Of a DNA stretch of 6,329 nucleotides, positions 1 to 5,386 are shown one piece after another (the stretch's first letter is position 1; every line of letters begins with the position of its first letter). Under the pieces are notes generated by a model. The model ran no database searches. It saw nothing but the letters and a program-made list of their open reading frames with translations, and was not told the origin of the DNA. Source of the stretch: Planctomycetota bacterium (lineage in GTDB: Bacteria > Planctomycetota > UBA8742 > JACQVU01); assembly GCA_016209585.1 (NCBI GenBank), contig JACQVU010000025.1:1-6329 (forward strand), given 5' to 3'. The translations under genes and the position numbers were made by a program.

Positions 1-102
1 CACCGGCCCCACGCCGCGCGGATGGAGCGCGAAGCGCGCGGGCGGCAGCAGCCGGTGCGAACCCGAATCAGCGGCGAGAGGCAGCGTCGCGGGCGTGGCC
101 AT
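1..102 (-). CDS. Partial hypothetical protein (N-terminal 34 residues)
   Basis: An open frame on the minus strand starts at ATG 102-100 and stays open to the left edge, giving 34 residues that begin MATPATLPLAAD and contain HRLLPPARFALHPRG. Most third codon positions are G or C, as in neighbouring genes, which favours real coding. The ATG lies about 70 bp downstream of the stop of the membrane protein gene on the same strand and in the same frame, so the two may be co-transcribed. No Shine-Dalgarno sequence is visible before the ATG, and the frame is open back to that stop, so an upstream TTG start at 138 cannot be excluded. I do not recognise the family from so short a piece, and the rest lies outside the window. 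Confidence 0.5.
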   Translation of the reverse strand, partial: MATPATLPLAADSGSHRLLPPARFALHPRGVGPV

Positions 103-171
103 ACCGTTGAGTACACCGCACTTTCCCGCCGCCCGCAAGACGGAGGTGGCGCGGGGTACTGGGTCTTGCTC

Positions 172-1176
172 TCACCCGCCGCCGGCCAGGCGGTGATAGG
201 CGTCGATGAGCCGCCGCTCGGCGGCGGTGAGGCGGGGATCGTGCATGGCCCGCTGGAACCCCGGCCGCGAGTCGAACGGCGGCCGCGCGGGCGGTTCGCC
301 GGGCGCCGGAGTTTCCTGATAGCCGGCCACCGGGCGACGCTCAAACGCGCCCCCCTCGTCCACCCGCGGCGCCACGTCGATCCGCTCCGGCTCCTCCCGC
401 TTCGGTGGGGGGCCGTCGTCCCCCTCCCCGCCGGGGCGCGGCGAAGGCTGGTCCGTCGCGCCGCCCGGCGCCTCCGACTCCGTGGCGTTCCCCTCGACGG
501 ACGTCGCACCCTTCTCCGCGCCCGGTGGAGCGGCGCGGGCGGCCACCGGCCACTCCACGTCACCGTCGGTTGGCCGAGGATTGGAAGGAGCGCCTTCGGC
601 GCCGGCGCCATCGGTCAGGAGATAGAGCGCCAGCGCGAGAACGATGCCGGCGAGCCACATGGCCGCCGCCGCGGTCAGCGCCCGCCACGGAAGCGGAAAC
701 AAGCGCGACGGCGCGGCGGCCGGGCGGCGCGCGGCTTGCTCGGCCCGCGACAGGGCGCAGAGCAACCACTCTTCGCCGACGGGGCGCGCGTCCGGCGCGG
801 TGAGCAGCAGCGCCGACGAGATCGCGTTGTCCAGTTTTCCCCGGCGTTCGGCCGCGGCCAGCAGCGCGCCGCGGCGGCCGCGTTTGGCGAGGGCGCGAAA
901 CAACTCCGCCGCCGCCAGCGCGAGGGCGACCCCAACCAGCAGGGAAAGGGGCACCCACGGCGCGGCGGCGTGCACCAGGTCGCGCCGGCCGGCGGCGCCG
1001 ACGGCCGCGGCCGCGCCCAACCCGCCAGCCGCGAGCGTCACCAGCAACGGCGTCACCCGAAACAACGCGGCCACGAGCCGCGCCCGGCGGAGATAAGGCG
1101 CCGCCAAGCCAAGCGAGCGCGCGCGCACGTCGGGAAGCGGCGGCGCCGCGGCAGGCTGCCGGGGTGGAACGAACAT
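172..1176 (-). CDS. Three-TM membrane protein with Pro/Ala-rich tail, DUF4175-like N-terminal region
   Basis: Residues here are counted from a possible GTG start at 1185; the preferred ATG is three codons further in, at 1176. Neither start has a good Shine-Dalgarno. Hydrophobic segments lie at about residues 46-65, 76-96 and 168-190. Between the second and third is an amphipathic stretch with GKLDNAISSALLL (116-128), the kind of 'LD..lssAL.L' segment found between the membrane helices of DUF4175-like proteins in planctomycetes and proteobacteria. Residues 191-310 are Pro, Gly, Glu and Ala rich and probably disordered. The last 25 residues (DPRLTAAERRLIDAYHRLAG) look like a short amphipathic helix. 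Classical DUF4175 proteins are much longer, so this is at most a reduced relative. The membrane location is well supported; the family is a tentative inference and the role is unknown. It is transcribed divergently from hicBA and may lead an operon with the partial gene to its left. Confidence 0.75.
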   Translation of the reverse strand: MFVPPRQPAAAPPLPDVRARSLGLAAPYLRRARLVAALFRVTPLLVTLAAGGLGAAAAVGAAGRRDLVHAAAPWVPLSLLVGVALALAAAELFRALAKRGRRGALLAAAERRGKLDNAISSALLLTAPDARPVGEEWLLCALSRAEQAARRPAAAPSRLFPLPWRALTAAAAMWLAGIVLALALYLLTDGAGAEGAPSNPRPTDGDVEWPVAARAAPPGAEKGATSVEGNATESEAPGGATDQPSPRPGGEGDDGPPPKREEPERIDVAPRVDEGGAFERRPVAGYQETPAPGEPPARPPFDSRPGFQRAMHDPRLTAAERRLIDAYHRLAGGG

Positions 1177-1324
1177 CGCGATCACGCCGGGAGAGGGGGG
1201 GGACGGGGTAAGGGTAACGAGGGAAAGGAAAAGGTCGTCGGTCAGGTGGCTCCACGACGGGGGCTTCTATCTTCACGGGAGAGAGACTAGAATAGTGAGG
1301 GGGTGTAAGAAACGGAGGGCGCCG
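1177..1324. promoter_or_regulatory. Divergent intergenic region between membrane protein gene and hicBA
   Basis: This 148-bp region separates two genes read in opposite directions, so it should hold promoters for both. On the plus strand, TAGAAT at 1288-1293 is one mismatch from the -10 consensus and lies about 30 bp upstream of the hicB start, but no good -35 hexamer sits at the right distance. Positions 1189-1234 form a strongly purine-biased tract (42 of 46 bases on the plus strand). I see no convincing long inverted repeat for HicB autoregulation. The promoter calls are weak. Confidence 0.3.
1314..1319 (+). promoter_or_regulatory. Shine-Dalgarno of hicB
   Basis: GGAGGG lies five bases before ATG 1325. 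It decides the hicB start in favour of this ATG rather than the in-frame GTG at 1295, and it is the best ribosome binding site in the window. Confidence 0.75.
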
Positions 1325-1531
1325 ATGACTTTCACGGTGGAAGTCGAGCAGGAAGACGACGGCCGGTGGATCGCCGAAGTCCTTGAGCTTCCTGGTGCGC
1401 TGGCGTATGGACATTCCCCCGAGGAAGCGAAAGCGAAGGTCCAAGCGCTGGCGCTCCGCATCATCGCGGACCGTCTCGACCACGCCGAAGCTGGCCCGGA
1501 CCTACTGAGCATTTCCTTCGCTGCCGCATGA
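1325..1531 (+). CDS. hicB: HicB family antitoxin, short form
   Basis: This 68-residue protein has the HicB pattern: a first beta strand (FTVEVEQEDDGRWIAEV, 3-19), the ELPGALAYG turn (21-29), then SPEEAKAKVQALALRIIADRL (31-51), the helix that follows the 'G.t.eEA' signature. In this family the antitoxin binds and neutralises the HicA mRNA interferase. The usual C-terminal DNA-binding HTH or ribbon-helix-helix domain is absent; the protein ends soon after the partial RNase-H-like fold, as in other short HicB proteins. Autorepression, if any, would therefore need another mode of DNA binding. A strong GGAGGG precedes the ATG, and the stop overlaps the hicA start by ATGA, implying translational coupling. 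Antitoxin comes before toxin, the reverse of the E. coli hicAB order. Confidence 0.9.
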   Translation: MTFTVEVEQEDDGRWIAEVLELPGALAYGHSPEEAKAKVQALALRIIADRLDHAEAGPDLLSISFAAA

Positions 1532-1740
1532 GAGATTGGCCCAGCACTCGAGCGAAACGAGTTCTTGCGGCACTGCTGCGCACGGGCTGGCGCATCAAAC
1601 GACAACGTGGAACCCATCGCGTCCTTTCGCGCCCCGGATGGCCGGACTTCGTGTTTGCCTTCCACGACGACGAAGAAATCGGTCCTCGTATGCTCACCCG
1701 CATCGCCAAGCTGGCCGGGCTTCAGCCCGAAGACCTGTAG
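1528..1740 (+). CDS. hicA: HicA family toxin (mRNA interferase)
   Basis: This 70-residue protein has the HicA double-stranded-RNA-binding-like fold pattern: helix 1 (STRAKRVLAALLRTG, 6-20), the strand WRIKRQRGTHRVLSR (21-35) containing the conserved G-[ST]-H, further strands (DFVFAFHD, 40-47) and a C-terminal helix (GPRMLTRIAKLAGL, 52-65). His30 matches the conserved catalytic histidine of HicA ribonucleases. By family, it cleaves mRNA in a translation-independent way until bound by HicB. Length is normal and no truncation is seen, so the toxin looks intact. Its ATG overlaps the hicB stop by 4 bp and it has no Shine-Dalgarno of its own, so translation probably depends on hicB. GC content within hicA (about 60-63% in the two 60-base lines counted) is below that of its neighbours, consistent with acquisition. 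It converges on the lipoprotein gene with a 35-bp gap. Confidence 0.9.
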   Translation: MRDWPSTRAKRVLAALLRTGWRIKRQRGTHRVLSRPGWPDFVFAFHDDEEIGPRMLTRIAKLAGLQPEDL

Positions 1741-1775
1741 CTGACAATTCCGCCCCGCGCCGCCTCCCCCCGTTC

Positions 1776-2882
1776 TCACCTGACCGTGACGCTCACCGCG
1801 CGGATCACCGGCTCGCCATATTGGTTCAGTTCCAGCACCTCACCGGCGACCTCCACCTGGCTCTCCTCCGCCACCCCGCCGATCTGCGACTTCAAGCACT
1901 TCACCACGTAGGCCCGCCCGACGGCTGTCTCCCCGGAAGGCGCGGAGGGAAGCACGTACAGCGTGACCTCCGGGTCGGACGAAGCCGAGATCGCGCCGGC
2001 GGCGGCCGGTTCGTTCACCACCTGCACCGTGCCCCGCCAGGAGACGATCTGTTGCCCCTTCACCCCGGCGCCCGATTTTTCAAGAGCGGCATATTGTTCC
2101 AGGAACGCGGCCATCTCGCCGCCGCCGGCCGCATCGGACGCCGAAGTTGAAGCCGCGCCGCGCGGCGTGCCCCAGCCGGCCGCGCCCGTGGCCGTGGAAC
2201 CGGATTCCGATGGCGCCGGCTTTCCCCAGCCCTTCGCGGCCGGCGGTGGCGTGGCGGCCGGCGTTCCCCACGCAGCCGGGGAAGCAGGCGCGGGCGGGGT
2301 TTCGGCGGCTGCGGTTGGAGGCGCGGCCTCAGCCGGGGCCGGCGTCGGCGTCGGCGTCGCGGCGGTCGTTTCCTTGCCGGTTTCGGGCGCGGAGGCCGGC
2401 GTTCCCCAGGCAGCCGGGGAAGCAGGCGCGGGCGGGGTTTCGGCGACTGCGGTTGGAGGCGCGGTCTCAGCCGGGGCCGGCGCGGGGATTTCGGCCGCCT
2501 TGGCTTGCGGGGTCATCGTGTCGCCGGCGCCACTCACAGCCGCCGCCGGCGCGGGTTTCCCCCACGGGCTGGCGGGAGCCGGCGTTTCCACCGCGGAAGT
2601 TTCGGGCGCCGCGCCGGCCGGGGTTGGCCGATTCCACGCGGGGCGCTCGCCGGATGGTTCGGCCACGTCGGGCGCGCTCCGCTTCGCGGCGGGCGGGGTC
2701 CGGCGGCTGGCGGCGGCGGCGCCCGTGGCGGAGTCGGGCGTCGATTCGGCGTTCACGGCGCCGGAGGAGTCATCGCCGAACATCGAGCAGCCGCCGGCGA
2801 ACGCCGCGCATGCCAGCAGGGCCGAGAGAGCAGCGACGCGCCGGCGCTGGGGGCGCCGCGGAGAGGAGCAGGGACGACGCAT
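1776..2882 (-). CDS. Pro/Ala-rich lipoprotein with C-terminal beta-rich (OB-like) domain
   Basis: The 368-residue product starts with an Arg-rich n-region (2-15), a hydrophobic core (VAALSALLACAAFAG, 16-30) and a lipobox-like AGGC with Cys32, so it is very probably a lipoprotein exported by Sec or Tat. Residues 40-250 are low complexity, rich in Pro, Ala and Thr, with recurring WGTP/WGKP motifs (107-110, 159-162, 205-208, 219-222, 237-240) and an internal duplication of about 30 residues. Residues 255-368 look folded: a helix (MAAFLEQYAALEKSG), then SWRGTVQVV, VTLYVL, AYVVKCL, SQVEVAGEVLELN and PVIRAVSVTV, an alternating beta pattern that suggests an OB-fold; this is inference. AAGGA (2894-2898) lies 11 bp before the ATG. 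The gene begins 34 bp after the SUMF1-TPR gene on the same strand, so both are probably one operon. The specific function is unknown. Confidence 0.85.
   Translation of the reverse strand: MRRPCSSPRRPQRRRVAALSALLACAAFAGGCSMFGDDSSGAVNAESTPDSATGAAAASRRTPPAAKRSAPDVAEPSGERPAWNRPTPAGAAPETSAVETPAPASPWGKPAPAAAVSGAGDTMTPQAKAAEIPAPAPAETAPPTAVAETPPAPASPAAWGTPASAPETGKETTAATPTPTPAPAEAAPPTAAAETPPAPASPAAWGTPAATPPPAAKGWGKPAPSESGSTATGAAGWGTPRGAASTSASDAAGGGEMAAFLEQYAALEKSGAGVKGQQIVSWRGTVQVVNEPAAAGAISASSDPEVTLYVLPSAPSGETAVGRAYVVKCLKSQIGGVAEESQVEVAGEVLELNQYGEPVIRAVSVTVR
2256..2344. repeat. Direct repeat copy 1 (89 bp) inside lipoprotein gene
   Basis: This 89-bp block matches 2394-2482 with three mismatches by my alignment (2271, one in cggcggctg/cggcgactg, one in gcggcctc/gcggtctc), about 97% identity. 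On the coding strand it encodes the protein repeat APAEAAPPTAAAETPPAP followed by ASPAAWGTP. Confidence 0.85.
2394..2482. repeat. Direct repeat copy 2 (89 bp) inside lipoprotein gene
   Basis: This is the second copy of the 89-bp repeat, offset by 138 bp (46 codons, frame preserved), encoding APAETAPPTAVAETPPAP followed by ASPAAWGTP. The spacer between copies contains a GGCGTC triplet repeat (2341-2358) encoding a Thr-Pro run. High identity suggests recent in-frame duplication or ongoing homogenisation. Confidence 0.85.
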
Positions 2883-2893
2883 CAGTGGGGAAG

Positions 2894-2898
2894 TCCTT
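2894..2898 (-). promoter_or_regulatory. Possible Shine-Dalgarno of lipoprotein gene
   Basis: AAGGA on the minus strand lies 11 bases before the ATG at 2882, a little far but usable. It sits in the 34-bp gap after the upstream SUMF1 gene and supports the chosen start. Confidence 0.4.
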
Positions 2899-2916
2899 CC
2901 TGGTCTCGGCGGCCGC

Positions 2917-4998
2917 CTACTTCCTGGTCAGAGCGCAGCGGAACCCGACGTTCAACCGCGAGTCGCCCGGTGGACGGAAACTGCGGGAACCGGGCCGGCA
3001 CTGGTCGAGAGGCACGGCGTAGGAGCCGCCGCGGACAACCACCACCTTGCCCTCGGCGCGAGGGGCGTAGGGGGTGGGGTACTTCTGCCAGAAGTCAGAG
3101 GTCCACTCTTCCACGTTGCCGGAGAGGTCATGGATGCCCAGGCCGTTCGCCGGCGTGGCTCCCGCGGCCAGCGGCTTGCCGTGGCCGGACTCTTTGCCGT
3201 TACATTTCGACTGGTCCGGCTCGTCGCCCCAGGGGAAGCGGGTGGCGGCGCCGCCGCGACAGGCGGCCTCGAACTCCAGTTCCGTGGGGAGGCGCTTGCC
3301 TTTCCACGCGGCATAGGCCCTGGCGTCTTCCCACGTCACGCCCACCACGGGCTGGTCGTCGGCGGCGTGGTCGGGGCTGTCCCACCCCTTGGGCGCGGCG
3401 CGGCCGGTGGCCTTGACGAACTCACGATATTGGGCGTTGGTGACCTCCCGCGCGTCGATCAGGAACTCTTCGACGCGGCACTCGAACGCCGGCGACGCCT
3501 GGGGGTCGGCGTCGTCGCCGAACTTGTAGAGGCCGGCCGGAACCGCCACCATGCCCGCCGTCAAATCGGCCGCGGCCGTCTTCTTCGCCTTGGCCTCATC
3601 CACCAGCGGTTGCACGGCGTCGGTGAAGCCCGTCACGGCCAGGACGCCGTCCCAGTCGGAAGCGGCGTGCGCCCGGCGCACGGTGCAATCGGCGATGCCC
3701 GCGGCCGGAAGGCGGGCGTCGGCGGCGAGCGCGCCGTCGACCATCGCCTCGGCCGCGCGGAAGGCGGCGATGGCGTCGTCGAACTTGCCTTCCTTCTCCA
3801 TCGCCCGGGCGGCGGCGATCTGGGCGTCGAACTGCGCGCGCTTCCTGGCCGACTCCACGTCGGCCTTGGCCGTCTCCCACCGATCGTTGACGGCCAACGC
3901 CCCGGCCTGGTCGCAGAGGGCGGCGGCCTCGTCGAACTTCCCGCTGTTCTTGGCGGCGTCAGCCTTCAACAGCAGGGTCTCGTACTCGCAGACCTTGCTG
4001 TTTTGCAGGGCTTCCGCGTCCAGGTCGCCGAGCGCCTTGGCGGCGGCGTACTTCGCGCCCGCCTCCTCCCATTGGCCGCGTTTGAAGGCCAAGTCGGCTT
4101 CTTCCAGCACTGTCCGGCGCTGTTCGCCGTTGGCGACGGCGCTTTTCGCGGCCTCGAACTCCTTCGCCAGCGCGTCGCGGGCCTCCTGTTCTTTCGCGCC
4201 GTCGGCGCGGCGGTCGTCATCGGTCGCCAGGAAGGCGCGGGCATCATCCTCGATGGTTGCGAGAACCACCGCCTCGCCCGCCGAGAGAGACTCGCGCGCC
4301 TTGGCCCAATCGCCGGCAGCCGTGGCGGTCTTGCCGTCGGCCAGGGCATCGCACCGCTTCTTTTTGGCGTCCACGCGAGCCAAGCCGGCTTTCGCGGAGT
4401 CGTGGAACGGCGCCGCAACCGTCGCGCCCGACCCGGCCGCGCCGAGGGTGGTGTAGGTCGAGATCGCCGCGGCCCAGTCGCGCGCCAGTTCGCGCTCGCG
4501 GGCTTGGTCCCAGTCACGGCGGAGACGGTCGATCAGTTCTTTCTCCTTCGCCGCCACCAGCGCCTCTTTCGCCGCGATTCCGCTTCCGCCCTTGGCAGCC
4601 TCGGCGCCGGCGAGGTCGCCGCTCCGCAGCGTTTTGAGGCGGTTGCGAGCCTCATCGAAGCGGCCCTGCTCCGCCAAGGCGTTGACGGAGGCCAGCAGGT
4701 CGCCGGCGCCTTTCTCCAGCGCCTCGGCCCGGCTCTTGTCCGTGTAAAACCACGCGCCAGCCGCGCCACCAGCCAGCAGCACCGTGAGCGCCAGCGACAG
4801 CAAGTTGCCGCCGGACCCTCCGCCCGAGGCGGCTGGGCCTTTTGCGTCGGCCTCGGCGCTCTCCGGCGGCGATTCCTGCTCTGGTTCCGGTTCCGGTTCC
4901 GAGGGGGGCGTCTCCGCCTCTTCCGTCGGCGTCGGCTCCGGCGAGGGTTCGTCCGCGGCCGGGGGGTCGGCCTTCTTTTCTTTCTTTTTCTTGGCCAT
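2917..4998 (-). CDS. Membrane-anchored TPR-like protein with C-terminal SUMF1/FGE-sulfatase domain
   Basis: The 693-residue product has a Lys-rich start (MAKKKKEKK), an acidic Pro/Glu-rich stretch (11-60), one membrane helix (about 65-84), TPR-like helical hairpins with the 'G.[FW]..A' pattern (about 109-125, 172-186, 227-243, 304-322, 348-366, 399-419, 443-457) and a SUMF1/FGE-sulfatase domain (482-690). Domain signatures include EVTNAQYREFV (518-528), QPVVGVTWEDARAYAAW (549-565), KRLPTELEFEAACRGG (568-583), FPWGDEP (588-594), LSGNVEEWTSDFW (625-637), VRGGSY (655-660) and NVGFRCAL (683-690). In true formylglycine-generating enzymes two cysteines follow GGSY; here Cys667 fits the second position but the first is Val662, so oxidase activity is unlikely and a binding or scaffold role is more probable. 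Topology suggests a cytoplasmic N-terminus and an external TPR-SUMF1 part. AGAGGT precedes the ATG by 7 bp. The lipoprotein gene follows in the same operon. Confidence 0.9.
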   Translation of the reverse strand: MAKKKKEKKADPPAADEPSPEPTPTEEAETPPSEPEPEPEQESPPESAEADAKGPAASGGGSGGNLLSLALTVLLAGGAAGAWFYTDKSRAEALEKGAGDLLASVNALAEQGRFDEARNRLKTLRSGDLAGAEAAKGGSGIAAKEALVAAKEKELIDRLRRDWDQARERELARDWAAAISTYTTLGAAGSGATVAAPFHDSAKAGLARVDAKKKRCDALADGKTATAAGDWAKARESLSAGEAVVLATIEDDARAFLATDDDRRADGAKEQEARDALAKEFEAAKSAVANGEQRRTVLEEADLAFKRGQWEEAGAKYAAAKALGDLDAEALQNSKVCEYETLLLKADAAKNSGKFDEAAALCDQAGALAVNDRWETAKADVESARKRAQFDAQIAAARAMEKEGKFDDAIAAFRAAEAMVDGALAADARLPAAGIADCTVRRAHAASDWDGVLAVTGFTDAVQPLVDEAKAKKTAAADLTAGMVAVPAGLYKFGDDADPQASPAFECRVEEFLIDAREVTNAQYREFVKATGRAAPKGWDSPDHAADDQPVVGVTWEDARAYAAWKGKRLPTELEFEAACRGGAATRFPWGDEPDQSKCNGKESGHGKPLAAGATPANGLGIHDLSGNVEEWTSDFWQKYPTPYAPRAEGKVVVVRGGSYAVPLDQCRPGSRSFRPPGDSRLNVGFRCALTRK

Positions 4999-5005
4999 TC
5001 CAGGT

Positions 5006-5011
5006 ACCTCT
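5006..5011 (-). promoter_or_regulatory. Shine-Dalgarno of SUMF1-TPR gene
   Basis: AGAGGT on the minus strand lies 7 bases before the ATG at 4998. It supports that start, and its first two bases fall within the adjacent inverted repeat at 5010-5025. Confidence 0.5.
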
Positions 5012-5025
5012 AGGCCAGAGCCTAG
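5010..5025 (-). promoter_or_regulatory. Hairpin abutting the ribosome binding site of the SUMF1-TPR gene
   Basis: CTAGGC (5010-5015) and GCCTAG (5020-5025) are perfect inverted arms around a 4-base loop. In the minus-strand transcript this hairpin ends on the Shine-Dalgarno, so it could modulate translation or, as DNA, serve as an operator. An 8-bp palindrome AGGTACCT (5002-5009) lies directly beside it. The structure is visible; any regulatory role is inference. Confidence 0.35.
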
Positions 5026-5140
5026 CGGCGGGCGCGCGAGATGTCAAGGTGGGCGCGACAGCGCGGGTTGACGGAAGGCCGGAGAGCGGCCCGGCGGCAC
5101 GGAAGGCATCTTCATGTTTGGCGAACTGATTGAACATCCT
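5026..5140. other. Intergenic stretch with no recognised gene
   Basis: Between the hairpin and the HepT-like remnant I see no gene, RNA or terminator. A promoter for the SUMF1-lipoprotein operon should be here, but no convincing -10/-35 pair was found. GC falls to about 52% in 5101-5160, well below the roughly 78% counted in 5581-5640. Confidence 0.4.
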
Positions 5141-5359
5141 CAGCACGTTCCTCTGGGCGATCAGATCCCGCCAAGGTATCTCGGGATGGGCTTGCCGAAA
5201 CTCATCCGACACCCGGCGAGCCGCCTCGCCGATGATCTCCATCCGGCGCTCGACAGCCATTCGCAAGTCCGCGCTTCGCAGGTAGTGTTCCAACTCCAGA
5301 CCGACCACGGAGAACGCGATGCCTTCCGCGGCCCGGAGGGCAACGCCTGAGCCGTGGCG
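5141..5359 (-). pseudogene. HepT-like (DUF86) ribonuclease toxin remnant
   Basis: The minus-strand frame read from 5359 gives ALRAAEGIAFSVVGLELEHY, then LRMAVERRMEIIGEAARRVS, DEFRQAHPEIPWRDLIAQRN and VL. The 'EIIGEAARRVS..FR..HPEIPWRDLI..RN' run is the hallmark of HepT/DUF86 proteins, the toxin half of HepT-MntA modules. The gene is broken at both ends. An in-frame TGA (5362-5360) lies where the first residues should be, leaving no ATG, only a GTG at 5308 well inside the domain. After RNVL the frame continues RMFNQFAKHEDAFR instead of the expected [VIA]H.Y, so the catalytic R-x4-H histidine and the last third of the domain are missing. The open frame then runs into the SUMF1 gene as far as 4652. 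No MntA-like nucleotidyltransferase is present in the window. Similarity is clear; the pseudogene call is inference from the lost ends. Confidence 0.7.
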
Positions 5360-5386
5360 TCACGCGTCGGGCGGGCCGGCGCTTGT

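Noticed and set aside
22..1290. A 422-codon open frame on the plus strand
   Set aside because: The product is extremely Arg/Gly-rich without domains and lies opposite the membrane protein gene, whose hydrophobic segments make biological sense.
1295..1324. An upstream GTG start for hicB adding ten residues
   Set aside because: The strong GGAGGG at 1314-1319 is correctly spaced for ATG 1325, and the extra residues do not fit the HicB N-terminus.
1741..1775. A bidirectional terminator between the convergent hicA and lipoprotein genes
   Set aside because: No stem-loop followed by a T-run could be found in these 35 bases.
4883..4900. GGTTCC triplet repeat as a regulatory or phase-variable tract
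   Set aside because: It encodes the Glu-Pro run in the disordered N-terminus of the SUMF1-TPR protein in multiples of three codon bases, and three copies are too few to suggest phase variation.
1963..5013. A 1016-codon open frame on the plus strand
   Set aside because: It is antisense to the lipoprotein and SUMF1-TPR genes, which show a lipobox and clear domain motifs. Its translation is low-complexity Gly/Ala/Arg-rich with no recognisable domain. Long antisense frames are expected at this GC content.
4652..5308. A 218-codon minus-strand frame as an intact HepT-like gene
   Set aside because: Only the first 56 codons match HepT. The rest loses the catalytic motif and overlaps the start of the well-supported SUMF1-TPR gene by 347 bp, so the matching part was reported as a remnant.
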